Shown here piece by piece: positions 1 through 8,945 of a DNA stretch of 64,000 bases (position 1 is its first letter; every line of letters starts with the position of its first letter). Made by a program: the position numbers and the translations under genes. This DNA is from Streptomyces sp. NBC_01717. GTDB lineage: Bacteria > Actinomycetota > Actinomycetes > Streptomycetales > Streptomycetaceae. A model generated the notes under the pieces. It was not told where the DNA came from, made no database searches, and worked only from the letters and a program-made list of their open reading frames with translations. Where the stretch lies: contig NZ_CP109178.1 in NCBI RefSeq assembly GCF_036248255.1, forward strand, positions 1,674,001-1,738,000. The letters run 5' to 3'.

Positions 1-2297
1 TCCACGCCTCGGCGACCGACGAGTCCCCGACCGTCGACGCCGGTATCGCGGCCATCGAGAAGATCGGCCTCACCGGACCGGAGGCCGGGCGATTCAAGAC
101 TGTTGCGACTGACGATCCGGCCGTCTTCACCAACGGAAAGCAGCTCGGCAAGTACAACGCCGTCGTCTTCCTGACCGGCGGCGGTGATGTCCTCGACCCG
201 GAGCAGGAGGCGGGCCTGGAGGCGTACATGGAGGCCGGCGGCGGCTTCCTCGGCATCCATGACGCGGCACGCACCGAACCGTACTCGGACTGGTTCACCG
301 GCCTGGTCGGCGCCCGTCCGGCAGCCGACAGCCCAACCGCCGTACAGCGGGCCACGGTTGAGATCGGGGACCGGCAGCACCCGGCGACGAAGAACCTGCC
401 GCTGGAGTGGAAGCGCCCCGACAGGTGGCTGAACTGGACGAAGAACCCGTCCGGCGATGTGCACACCGTGGCCCGCGTCCGCGAGATCACGTACAAGCCG
501 GGGGCCAGTGCCAACGGCTGGGACCACCCGGTGTCCTGGTGTCGTGACTACGATGGCGGCCGGTCCTTCTACACCGCGATGGGCGGTACGGCCGACAGCT
601 TCGCGGAGACGGACTTCCGCGACCATCTGCGGGGCGCACTCGCCTGGACGACCCGGATCTCGCGGGCCGACTGCAAGGCGACGATCACCTCCAACTACAA
701 GGCGGAACGGGTCACCCAGCCCAATCAGCCCGGTCAGAACGACCAGATCGGCGAGCCGCACGGACTGGTCGTCGCGCCCGACGGACGGGTGCTGTACATC
801 GGGCGCGGTGGCGCCGACAGCAGCAAGCCGGTCGTCACCGACTGGAACGACCCGAACATCGGCAAGGGCCTGGGCCAGATCCATGTCTACGACCCGAAGA
901 CCAAGAAGGTCACCCTCGCCGGAGAGCTGACGGTCTTCGGGAACAAGGGCGGCGGTGACGAGCTGGTCAAGGTCGAGGAGGGCCTGCTCGGGATCGAGCT
1001 GGACCCGGACTTCGAGTCCAACGGCTGGGTGTATCTGCACTACACGCCCCACTCGAAGATCGACCGCGACAAGCAGATGGCGGTGCGTCAGGTCTCCCGG
1101 TTCACCCTGGACCTGGCCACGAACAAGCTGGATCTCTCGTCCGAGAAGGTGCTGCTGCACTGGCCGGTCCAGATCCACAGCTGCTGCCACGCGGGCGGCG
1201 GGATGGCCTGGGACTCCAAGGGCAACCTGTACATAGCGGCCGGTGACAACAACTCCTCCGGTTTCAGCGACGGTTACTCCGGCAACAACCCGGCGCCGAA
1301 CTACAAGGGCGTGTCGTTCGCCGATGCCCGGCGCACCGCGGGCAACACGAACAACCTCAACGGGAAGATCCTGCGGATCCACCCCGAGGACGACGGCACG
1401 TACACACTGCCCGAGGGCAATCTCTTCACCGGCAAGGAGCCGGACGAGGGCGGCGGCAAGACCCGCGGCGAGATCTATGTGATGGGCGTACGCAACCCGG
1501 CCCGGATCTCCGTCGACAAGACCACCGACACCCTGTACGCGGGCTGGGTCGGCCCCGACGCCGGCGCGCCGAGCACCACGTGGGGTCCGGCGAAGTACGA
1601 CACGTTCGCCGCGATCACCAAGGCGGGCAACCACGGCTGGCCGTACTGCATGGGCAACAAGCAGCCGTACCGGGACCGCAATCTTCCGGACCCGAGCAAG
1701 CCGCTCGGCTGGTACGACTGCGACCATCCCAGGAACGAGTCGCCGAACAACGACGGTCTGGTGAATCTGCCGCCGATCACGTCCAACACCATCTGGTACT
1801 CGCCGCAGGGCGGTGGCGTGGACTACCCGCGCGACGCGAACGGCATCCCGAGCTACAAGGTGGAGGAGCAGAAGCAGCTGCTGCCGTGGCTCAAGGGCGG
1901 TGGCCAGGCGACGATGAACGGCCCGGTGTACCGGTACGACGCGGCGAGCACCAGCGCGGACAAGTGGCCGTCGTACTGGGACGGCAAGTGGTTCGTCGGT
2001 GACTTCTACGACGACACGCAGCCGCGGCATGCGGTGCTCACCGACCCGAAGACGGTCGGCAAGGGCGGTCTGCCCACCCACGCCGAGTCCCTGAAGAAGA
2101 TCATCCCGGTCGGGGCGGACGGCATCCGCAACCTGATGGACTGGAAGTTCGCCCCGGACGGTTCGCTGTACGTCCTGGACTACGGGCGCGGCTTCTTCAC
2201 CTCCGACTCCAAGTCCGCGCTCTGGCGTGTGACGTACAAGGGCGGCGAGCCGACCCCGGCCGCCTCTGATCTGGCCAGGAAGGCGGCAGTGCAGTGA
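1..2297 (+). CDS. ThuA domain / PQQ-type sorbosone dehydrogenase fusion (5' partial)
   Basis: The reading frame is open from base 3, so the start lies upstream of the window. The first part (to about base 680) is the C-terminal portion of a ThuA-like, glutamine-amidotransferase-fold domain, with the typical GGGFLGIHDAAR stretch and the WCRDYDGGRSFYTAMGG block. From about base 740 there is a glucose/sorbosone dehydrogenase beta-propeller: PHGLVVAPDGRVLYIGRGG, GLLGIELDPDF, HAGGGMAWDSKGNLYIAAGD, NLNGKILRIHPEDDGTY, and a closing PDGSLYVLDYGRGFF. Family members are usually exported and oxidise sugars with PQQ or a similar cofactor; the substrate here is unknown. The stop overlaps the GTG start of the next gene (GTGA), so the two are translationally coupled. 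The export signal cannot be seen because the N-terminus is missing. Confidence 0.88.
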   Translation, partial: HASATDESPTVDAGIAAIEKIGLTGPEAGRFKTVATDDPAVFTNGKQLGKYNAVVFLTGGGDVLDPEQEAGLEAYMEAGGGFLGIHDAARTEPYSDWFTGLVGARPAADSPTAVQRATVEIGDRQHPATKNLPLEWKRPDRWLNWTKNPSGDVHTVARVREITYKPGASANGWDHPVSWCRDYDGGRSFYTAMGGTADSFAETDFRDHLRGALAWTTRISRADCKATITSNYKAERVTQPNQPGQNDQIGEPHGLVVAPDGRVLYIGRGGADSSKPVVTDWNDPNIGKGLGQIHVYDPKTKKVTLAGELTVFGNKGGGDELVKVEEGLLGIELDPDFESNGWVYLHYTPHSKIDRDKQMAVRQVSRFTLDLATNKLDLSSEKVLLHWPVQIHSCCHAGGGMAWDSKGNLYIAAGDNNSSGFSDGYSGNNPAPNYKGVSFADARRTAGNTNNLNGKILRIHPEDDGTYTLPEGNLFTGKEPDEGGGKTRGEIYVMGVRNPARISVDKTTDTLYAGWVGPDAGAPSTTWGPAKYDTFAAITKAGNHGWPYCMGNKQPYRDRNLPDPSKPLGWYDCDHPRNESPNNDGLVNLPPITSNTIWYSPQGGGVDYPRDANGIPSYKVEEQKQLLPWLKGGGQATMNGPVYRYDAASTSADKWPSYWDGKWFVGDFYDDTQPRHAVLTDPKTVGKGGLPTHAESLKKIIPVGADGIRNLMDWKFAPDGSLYVLDYGRGFFTSDSKSALWRVTYKGGEPTPAASDLARKAAVQ

Positions 2298-4528
2298 GAC
2301 ACCGTTCGTTCCTCGCTCAACCTCATTATCGGCCCGTGCTGTTGTGGCTGGCCATGCTGGGCTCGTTCCTCATGGTTCTGGGGCTGACGTCGACGGCCGC
2401 GTACGGTCGTGATGCCGGCCGGCAGGCCGCGGCGGCCGATCAGGTCCTCACCTGGACCGCGGGCGATCCCATCGACCACTATCTGTCGGCTCCCACGACC
2501 GCGGTGGCCGGCAAGGCGACCATCGTCTTCGAGAACAGCACGGCGACCGGCAACACGACGAGCATGCCGCACACGCTGACGTTCAGCGTCTCCGACCCCG
2601 AGTTCAACAACGACGTGCCGCTGAACATCCTGGCCAACCCGGGTGACGACCAGGGCGGCAGGCACACCGTCGAGGTCACGCTCACGCCCGGCCGGTACTT
2701 CTACCACTGCACCATGCCGGGTCATCAGGCGATGCAGGGCATCCTCACCGTGACCGACGGCGGTGGCGGCGAGGACACCACCGCACCCGAGACGTCGGCG
2801 AAGGTCGACGGCGACAAGAACGCCGACGGCGCGTACATCGGTCAGGCGACGGTCACCGTCTCGGCGACGGACGACAGTTCGGGCGTCGGCACCGTCGAGT
2901 ACGCGGTCGGGGCCGACGGCGCCTGGCAGCCGTACACCACGCCGGTGGTGGTGAACGAGGTCGGCACGCACAGCATCCGGTACCGCGCCACCGACAAGGC
3001 GGGCAACACGGCCGCCGAGAAGTCCGTCGACTTCGCGGTCGCCGCGCCGCCGACCGACGACAGTACGGCGCCGGAGACCTCGGCGACCGTCTCCGGTGAG
3101 AAGGACGCCCAGGGTGCGTACCTGGGTATGGCCACGGTCACCGTGACCGCGTCCGACACCGGGTCCGGCGTCAACACCATCGAGTACGCGGTCGGGGCCG
3201 ACGGCGCCTGGCAGCCGTACACCGCACCGGTGATGGTCCACGAGGTGGGGGCGCACACGGTCCGCTACCGGGCCACCGACAAGGCGGGCAACACGGCCGC
3301 CGAGAAGTCCGTCGACTTCACCGTCGTCGCCCCGCCGTCGCAGGACACGACCCCGCCGCAGACGACGGCGAAGGTCGAGGGCGACAAGAATTCGGACAAC
3401 GCCTACCTCACCAGCGCCAAGGTGACGGTGACGGCGACCGACGCCGGGTCGGGTGTGGACAGGATCGAGTACTCGCTCGACGGCGGCCCGTACCTCGCGT
3501 ACACGGCCACGGTCATCGTCGACCGCGTCGGCCACCACACCGTCGCCCACCGGGCGACGGACAAGGCGGGCAACACCTCCGAGGCGAAGCAGGTGTCGTT
3601 CACCATCGCGCAGAGCGGGGGCGTGCCCGCGCCGAACTGCCCGGAGTTCGACGAGCGGCTGACCGTCATCGTCGGAACGGTCGACACGGGCGTTCCCAAC
3701 CGCATCACCGGCAACCGCTGCACGATCAATGAGCTGATCGAGGACGAGAAGGACTGGCCGTCGCACGCGCTGTTCCTCAAGCACGTCGACAAGGTCCTCG
3801 ACAAGCTGCTCGCCGCCGGGGTGATCGACGCCCGCGAGCACAAGAAGATCTACCGGGCGGCCAAGCAGTCGGGCATCGGCAAGCCGGGCCAGGACGAGGG
3901 GTACAAGAAGCTCTTCGACGGCACGGCCGACTCGTTCGCCAAGTGGCAGCAGGTCGGCGGTGGCAGGTTCGGGCTCAACGCGGACGGCTCGATCACCAGC
4001 TCCACGACCGTGGACGGCATGGGGATGCTCTGGTTCCCGGGACGGCAGTACGGCGACTTCTCGCTCAAGCTCCAGTGGCGCGATGACGCCCCCGGCACGG
4101 GCAACGCCAACGGAGGTGTCTTCGTCCGCTTCCCGAACGTCCACGACAACCCGGAGGAGTCCCGCCCGGAGTGGGTAGCCATCAAATACGGCCATGAGGT
4201 GCAGATCCTCGACAAGCCGGACGGCGACATGTACAAGACGGGTTCGATCTACGGATTCGACCGGATCGGCCTGGCCGGCGCCGGGGTGACGCCCAAGGGC
4301 ACCTGGAACGACTACGAGATCCGGGTGGTCGACCAGCACTACTCGATCTACCGCAACGGTGTCCTGCTGAACGAGTTCGACAACAACGGAGGACAGGTCT
4401 TCGAACCGCCACGGGGGGACGACCCGGGCACCGACGGCCGGCGTTACTCGTCCGGCTACATCGGACTCCAGGTCCACAGCACCTCGGACGTGATCTCGTA
4501 CCGCGACATCCGGATCAAGGAGCTGTAA
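2294..4528 (+). CDS. Secreted cupredoxin - Ig-like repeats - DUF1080 multidomain protein
   Basis: This 744-residue protein starts at GTG inside the previous stop codon. Residues 1-45 form a signal peptide with a hydrophobic core (LLWLAMLGSFLMVLGL). Residues about 50-155 form a plastocyanin-like domain; MPHTLTF and YHCTMPGHQAMQG supply the His, Cys, His and Met expected of a type 1 copper site. Three OmpL47-type Ig-like repeats follow (each about 95 residues, sharing HTVRYRATDKAGNTAAEKSVDF). A short alpha-helical segment rich in charged residues leads to a C-terminal DUF1080 domain (YKKLFDGTADSF ... GGVFVRFP ... GYIGLQVHS), the family annotated as 3-keto-disaccharide hydrolase. The order suggests a cell-surface protein carrying both an electron-transfer and a keto-sugar-processing module, working with the coupled dehydrogenase upstream. 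The substrate is inferred, not shown. Confidence 0.88.
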   Translation: MRHRSFLAQPHYRPVLLWLAMLGSFLMVLGLTSTAAYGRDAGRQAAAADQVLTWTAGDPIDHYLSAPTTAVAGKATIVFENSTATGNTTSMPHTLTFSVSDPEFNNDVPLNILANPGDDQGGRHTVEVTLTPGRYFYHCTMPGHQAMQGILTVTDGGGGEDTTAPETSAKVDGDKNADGAYIGQATVTVSATDDSSGVGTVEYAVGADGAWQPYTTPVVVNEVGTHSIRYRATDKAGNTAAEKSVDFAVAAPPTDDSTAPETSATVSGEKDAQGAYLGMATVTVTASDTGSGVNTIEYAVGADGAWQPYTAPVMVHEVGAHTVRYRATDKAGNTAAEKSVDFTVVAPPSQDTTPPQTTAKVEGDKNSDNAYLTSAKVTVTATDAGSGVDRIEYSLDGGPYLAYTATVIVDRVGHHTVAHRATDKAGNTSEAKQVSFTIAQSGGVPAPNCPEFDERLTVIVGTVDTGVPNRITGNRCTINELIEDEKDWPSHALFLKHVDKVLDKLLAAGVIDAREHKKIYRAAKQSGIGKPGQDEGYKKLFDGTADSFAKWQQVGGGRFGLNADGSITSSTTVDGMGMLWFPGRQYGDFSLKLQWRDDAPGTGNANGGVFVRFPNVHDNPEESRPEWVAIKYGHEVQILDKPDGDMYKTGSIYGFDRIGLAGAGVTPKGTWNDYEIRVVDQHYSIYRNGVLLNEFDNNGGQVFEPPRGDDPGTDGRRYSSGYIGLQVHSTSDVISYRDIRIKEL

Positions 4529-4543
4529 CCGCTCAGGGAGACG

Positions 4544-5623
4544 TCAGGTGGCCGCGGCCGCATGCTGAGGCATGTGGTCGCGGCCTTCCGGATACCGGTG
4601 GCGCCACACCAGGAACACGGTGCAGGAGACCAGCGACCATCCGGCGAGCACCAGGTACGGGAAGGCCCGCTGGTGACCTTGGTAGTAGACGGCGGCGTGC
4701 TGGGCGTTGACCGAGGCGCCCGGGGGGAGCCAGCGGCCGATGAAGCCGAGAACCGACGGCAGCAGCGGCCAGGAGACCGCACCGCCTGAGGACGGGTTGC
4801 CCAGCAGCACCATCAGTCCCCAGGTGGGAATCATCGCCCAGCGCCCCATCAGGGCGTTGAACATGGTGAAGACCATGCCGGTGGTGAACATGGTGAGGGA
4901 GAGGATCATCCACGACTGGAGGAACGGCAGCTTGACGGAGCTGAGCAGCCAGTCCACCACGGCGGCGATCGCGAACCCGCCGAGCAGGGCGTAGGCGACG
5001 GTGAATCCGATCCGGTCCAGGGGGGCCAGCGCCTTGGCGTGCACATTCAGCTGGATGGCACCGACGAATCCGATGATCACCGCGGCGAGCGAGATGTAGA
5101 AGAGGGCGAGGCCGCGCGGGTCGCCCCGCTGCAGCGGCTTCACGTCCTTGACCTTCACCGGCACATGGGTTGCTTCCCCCACCTTCAGCGTGGACTCGGC
5201 GAGCAGTTGGGCGACCGAGGCTCCGGACGCGCTCGCGACATCCAGACCGACCCCGCCGTTCTCGGACCGCAGGATGCCGAAGACCTTCTGCTGCTCCAGT
5301 GCGGTGCGGGCTTCGGCTTGGGTGCCGTACTCACGGAGCACCAGCGAGGTGTCGAGCGCGGCCTCCAGCCGGTCGAGGAAGACCTTGTCGCGCACGGTGT
5401 CGAGGTCGCCGACCACGGCGGCCGGGATGTTGCGCGGGGTCGGGTTGGCCATCGCGTACGTGTAGGAGCCGGCGAAGAGACCAGCGGCGGCCGCGATGAT
5501 GAACAGGAGCACGACGGCGGGCAGATACGGGGACGCCTTGAACGCCGCCCATCGGTCACCGGGGGCCGGGGGCCGGGCATGGTCGCCGTGCGGTGTGACG
5601 GGCTCCAGGTCGGGCGCGCTCAT
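4544..5623 (-). CDS. DUF3533 (SNG1/YhgE-like) membrane protein
   Basis: This 359-residue protein has one N-terminal membrane helix (YLPAVVLLFIIAAAAGLFAG), an extracytoplasmic region of about 140 residues (NIPAAVVGDLDTVRDKVFLDRLEAALD...), and five to six C-terminal helices. That is the topology of the DUF3533/YhgE-Pip group related to ABC-2 permeases. No ATPase is adjacent. Its ATG overlaps the stop of the LigD-type polymerase gene upstream (ATGA), so it is co-transcribed with that gene, although no functional link to DNA repair is evident. It converges with the DUF1080 gene with only 15 bases between stops and no visible terminator. The role is unknown; a transport or envelope function is the usual guess. 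Confidence 0.8.
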   Translation of the reverse strand: MSAPDLEPVTPHGDHARPPAPGDRWAAFKASPYLPAVVLLFIIAAAAGLFAGSYTYAMANPTPRNIPAAVVGDLDTVRDKVFLDRLEAALDTSLVLREYGTQAEARTALEQQKVFGILRSENGGVGLDVASASGASVAQLLAESTLKVGEATHVPVKVKDVKPLQRGDPRGLALFYISLAAVIIGFVGAIQLNVHAKALAPLDRIGFTVAYALLGGFAIAAVVDWLLSSVKLPFLQSWMILSLTMFTTGMVFTMFNALMGRWAMIPTWGLMVLLGNPSSGGAVSWPLLPSVLGFIGRWLPPGASVNAQHAAVYYQGHQRAFPYLVLAGWSLVSCTVFLVWRHRYPEGRDHMPQHAAAAT

Positions 5624-6651
5624 GCAGCCCCGTCCTCGTCGTGCCGGGCGCGGCTCGGCTGGACCCGTTTGGGTTCGCCGGGCATCTTCGGGTACTCCGG
5701 CGGATACGGCATGTCGCCGAGCCCGCGTTCCTGCTCGTCACGGTCCGCCAGTTCCAGCAGACCGTCGAGCCGGAAGGCGTGGTCGTCCATGTCCGCGTGC
5801 ACATCGCCCACCTCCGCGTACCGCTTCGGCATCGTCCTGATGTCGAAGTCGCGCGGCTCGGCGTCGTCGATCTCGTCCCACCGCAGGGGTGCGGAGACCG
5901 GGGCGTGCGGGTGGGGCCGTACGGAGTAGGCGGAGGCGATCGTCCGGTCGCGGGCGGTCTGGTTGAAGTCGACGAAGATGCGTTCGCCGCGCTCCTCCTT
6001 CCACCAGGCGGTGGTCACCCGGTCCGGCATCCGGCGTTCCAGTTCCCGTCCGGCCGCGATGGCGGCGCGGCGGACCTCGGTGAACGTCCAGCGGGGTTCG
6101 ATCGGTACGAAGACATGGATGCCGCGGCCGCCGGAGGTCTTGGGCCAGCCGCGCAACCCGTGGTCGTCGAGGACGGCCCGCAGCTCATGGGCGGCGCTGA
6201 CCGCGTCGGCGTAGTCCGTGCCGGGCTGCGGGTCGAGGTCGATGCGCAGCTCGTCGGGGTGGTCGGTGTCGGCGCTCCGCACCGGCCAGGGGTGGAAGGT
6301 GAGCGTGCCGAGGTTGGCCGCCCACAGGACGGCGGCGAGTTCGGTGGGGCAGATCTCGTCGGCCGGACGGCCGCTGGGGAAGGTGATCCGGGCGGTGGGG
6401 ATCCAGTCGGGGAGGTTCTTCGGGGCGCGCTTCTGGTAGAAGAAGTCGCCGTCGACGCCGTCCACGAAGCGCTGGAGGGTGGTCGGTCTGTCCCGCAGGG
6501 CGCGGGTGATCCCGGTGCCGACGGAGAGGAAGTACTCGACGACGTCCCTCTTCGTGTAGCCCTTCTCCGGGAAGTACACCTTGTCCGGGCTGGACAGCCG
6601 CACCGCCCGCCCGTCCGCATCCAGCTCCACCGCTGTTCCCGCTGCGCCCAT
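5620..6651 (-). CDS. LigD-type polymerase/primase for non-homologous end joining
   Basis: This 343-residue stand-alone homologue of the LigD polymerase domain (archaeo-eukaryotic primase fold) adds nucleotides at broken DNA ends before ligation. Visible family blocks: SSPDKVYFPEKGYTKRDVVE near the N-terminus, DFFYQKRAPKNLPDWI, the catalytic acidic pair in LRIDLDPQPG, the SGGRGIHVFVPI histidine block, and FVDFNQ with the third acidic residue. Its length matches the single-domain Streptomyces form; the ligase and phosphoesterase domains of mycobacterial LigD are absent from the chain. It is divergent from the ligase gene at 6727, 75 bp away, and overlaps the membrane protein gene downstream by four bases. 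No Ku gene is in the window. Confidence 0.93.
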   Translation of the reverse strand: MGAAGTAVELDADGRAVRLSSPDKVYFPEKGYTKRDVVEYFLSVGTGITRALRDRPTTLQRFVDGVDGDFFYQKRAPKNLPDWIPTARITFPSGRPADEICPTELAAVLWAANLGTLTFHPWPVRSADTDHPDELRIDLDPQPGTDYADAVSAAHELRAVLDDHGLRGWPKTSGGRGIHVFVPIEPRWTFTEVRRAAIAAGRELERRMPDRVTTAWWKEERGERIFVDFNQTARDRTIASAYSVRPHPHAPVSAPLRWDEIDDAEPRDFDIRTMPKRYAEVGDVHADMDDHAFRLDGLLELADRDEQERGLGDMPYPPEYPKMPGEPKRVQPSRARHDEDGAA

Positions 6652-6726
6652 GGGGCCACGCTAGGCCGGGCTCACATATGCCGCATATCGGGAGACTGAT
6701 CGAGGTATCCGGGTAAGAATCGCTCC

Positions 6727-7788
6727 ATGGATCTGCCGGTGATGCCGCCCGTGAAGCCGATGCTCGCCAAGTCCGTGTCCAGGATCCCGCCCGGGATGCA
6801 GTACGAGGCCAAATGGGACGGCTTCCGGGCTATCGTGCACCGCGACGGCGACGAGGTGGTGATCGGCAGCCGCACCGGCAAGCCGCTCACCCGCTACTTC
6901 CCCGAGCTGGTCACGGCGGTTCGGGAGAATCTGCCGCCGCGCTGTGTGATCGACGGGGAGGTCGTCGTCGTGTACGACGGCCGGCTGGACTTCGACCGGC
7001 TCAGCGAGCGCATCCATCCGGCCGATTCACGGGTGCGGCTGCTGGCCGAACAGACCCCGGCCAGCCTGGTCGCCTTCGACATCCTCGCGGTGGGCGACGA
7101 CTCTCTGCTGGGCACCCCGCAGGTGGACCGGCGCGCGGTGCTGGAGGCGGCGCTGTCCGGTGCCTCGGCCCCCGTCCATCTCGCCCCCGCGACCACGGAC
7201 CCGGCCGTCGCCCAGGAGTGGTTCGAGCGGTACGAGGGGGCCGGGCTCGACGGTGTCGTCGCCAAGCCGCTCGATCTGCCGTACCGCCCCGACGTCCGCG
7301 TCATGTACAAGATCAAGCACGAGCGGACCGCCGACTGCGTGGTGGCGGGCTACCGCTTCCACAAGAGCGGCCCGATCGTCGGCTCGCTGCTGCTCGGCCT
7401 GTACGACTCCGAGGGCGTCCTGCAGCACGTCGGGGTGTGCGCCGCCTTCCCGATGAAGCGCCGCGAGGAACTCGTGACGGAGCTGGAGCCACTGCGGACC
7501 GACTTCGCCGACCATCCGTGGGCGGCCTGGGCCGACGCCACCGCGCACGAGACCGCCCGGCTGCCCGGCGCGCAGAGCCGGTGGTCCACGAAGAAGGACC
7601 AGTCGTGGGTGGCGCTGCGTCCGGAGCGGGTGTGCGAGGTGGCGTACGACCACATGGAGGGCGACCGGTTCCGGCACACTGCCCAGTTCCGCCGGTGGCG
7701 GCCGGACCGCACCCCCGGCGGCTGCACGTATGCGCAGCTGGAGGAGGTGGTGGGATACGACCTGGCCGAGGTGCTGTCAGCCCACTGA
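6727..7788 (+). CDS. ATP-dependent DNA ligase (LigD/LigC type)
   Basis: This 353-residue ligase has the adenylation motif YEAKWDGFRAIV near residue 25; its lysine is the AMP-accepting residue. Further nucleotidyltransferase motifs follow: VIDGEVVV (motif III), LVAFDILAVG, GLDGVVAKP (motif IV) and MYKIKHERTADCVV (motif V). An OB-fold domain ends with WVALRPERVCEVAYDHMEGDRFRHTAQFRRW, the usual C-terminus of LigD-type ligases. It seals DNA ends, very likely with the divergently transcribed polymerase gene next door. The pair is a split version of the single LigD polypeptide. The start at ATG 6727 leaves 75 bp for two back-to-back promoters. Confidence 0.94.
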   Translation: MDLPVMPPVKPMLAKSVSRIPPGMQYEAKWDGFRAIVHRDGDEVVIGSRTGKPLTRYFPELVTAVRENLPPRCVIDGEVVVVYDGRLDFDRLSERIHPADSRVRLLAEQTPASLVAFDILAVGDDSLLGTPQVDRRAVLEAALSGASAPVHLAPATTDPAVAQEWFERYEGAGLDGVVAKPLDLPYRPDVRVMYKIKHERTADCVVAGYRFHKSGPIVGSLLLGLYDSEGVLQHVGVCAAFPMKRREELVTELEPLRTDFADHPWAAWADATAHETARLPGAQSRWSTKKDQSWVALRPERVCEVAYDHMEGDRFRHTAQFRRWRPDRTPGGCTYAQLEEVVGYDLAEVLSAH

Positions 7789-7827
7789 CGTCGAGCCCGA
7801 CGGTGTGGCGCAGGGGTCGGACAGCCC

Positions 7828-8853
7828 TCAGGGCTGACCGCCGCCGGCCCGGCCGCCGGGGTCATCAGGGTCGTCGGACGTCTGCCACTGATCGGTCACC
7901 GGATGGTCCGGCATGGCCGCCACCATGTCGGTGAGCCGCGCACAGAGCCGCTTGATCTCCCCGTGGGTGCGGTTCCGCTCGGTGATGACCGCCGCGAGCA
8001 GCAGCGCGGTGAGGGCCGTGGCCCCGTTGAAGGCCTGGAGCGTGACCATGTTGGTGAAGAGATCCTTATGAGCGAACGGGCCGGTCCCGGCGCCGGCGGC
8101 CAGAATCGCCAACGTGGAGACTCCCAGCGCACACGACGCGGCACCGGCAAGTTCGAAGCGGAACGCGGCCCAGATCAGGAACGGGAAGACGAGGAAGAGC
8201 AGGGAGGCGCTGGTGCCCGCCGTCGCCAGGAGCGTGGCCGCCAGGGTGCCGACCAACAGGGCCACCGCCTCGGCCCACCGCCGCAATGCCACACCCCGTG
8301 GCCACCTCGCCTTGCGAAGGACGAGCAGAAACGGTGCGACGACCAGCACGCCCATCGCATCGCCTGTCCACCACACCGACCAGGTGCGCCAGAAATCGCC
8401 TGCGGGCAGCGCACCCGAGAGCACCAGCACACTGCTGCCCACGGTCGCGCTGATGAGCATCCCGCCCAGGGCACCCAGGAAGACCAGCGCGAGCGCGTCG
8501 CGCAGCCGGTCCAGGTCGTTGTGGAAGCCCGCGCGCCTCAGCAGCAGGTAGGAACAGACCGGTGCGAGCGTGTTTCCCACCATGATGGCCAGGACGGTGA
8601 GAGGTGTCGGCCCGATGGCCACATTGGCGAGAAAGGCGCCGAGCGCGACACCCGGCCAGATCCGCAGTCCGAAGACGAGCAGACCGGCCACGGCGATACC
8701 CGTGGGCGGCCAGAGCGGCGTGACCTGCCCGCGCACCAACTGTTCGAGAAGACCCAGCCGGGCAGCGCCGTAGTAGACGGCGGCGACAGCGAGGACCAGC
8801 AGAGTCTCGGCGCCCCTGCGCCGGAGCTCCTGATTGGTCACCACGCCAGTCAT
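7828..8853 (-). CDS. MASE1-domain integral membrane protein
   Basis: About 341 residues from ATG 8853 (MTGVVTNQELRRRGAET). An upstream in-frame start would add 30 arginine- and cysteine-rich residues that do not look like a membrane sensor. At least eight hydrophobic helices are visible. The segment VTPLWPPTGIAVAGLLVFGLR matches the conserved start of MASE1 sensor domains. MASE1 proteins usually carry a kinase or GGDEF output domain at the C-terminus, but this one ends after a short helix (ERNRTHGEIKRLCARLTDMV) without any, so it is either a stand-alone sensor or a transporter-like relative. It lies downstream of, and on the same strand as, the PP2C phosphatase gene, 92 bp away. Confidence 0.8.
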   Translation of the reverse strand: MTGVVTNQELRRRGAETLLVLAVAAVYYGAARLGLLEQLVRGQVTPLWPPTGIAVAGLLVFGLRIWPGVALGAFLANVAIGPTPLTVLAIMVGNTLAPVCSYLLLRRAGFHNDLDRLRDALALVFLGALGGMLISATVGSSVLVLSGALPAGDFWRTWSVWWTGDAMGVLVVAPFLLVLRKARWPRGVALRRWAEAVALLVGTLAATLLATAGTSASLLFLVFPFLIWAAFRFELAGAASCALGVSTLAILAAGAGTGPFAHKDLFTNMVTLQAFNGATALTALLLAAVITERNRTHGEIKRLCARLTDMVAAMPDHPVTDQWQTSDDPDDPGGRAGGGQP

Positions 8854-8945
8854 CAGACACCACCCGGAAGGGCCCTGCCGGCCAGGACGCGCCGGAAGAC
8901 ATCTCCATCGTCGCAACGCGGAACATGCGGGACGACCGCACACTC

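Noticed and set aside
2180..4477. Long minus-strand frame under the cupredoxin-DUF1080 gene
   Set aside because: Repetitive Val/Gly/Arg sequence that mirrors the Ig repeats on the plus strand; no start context and no family.
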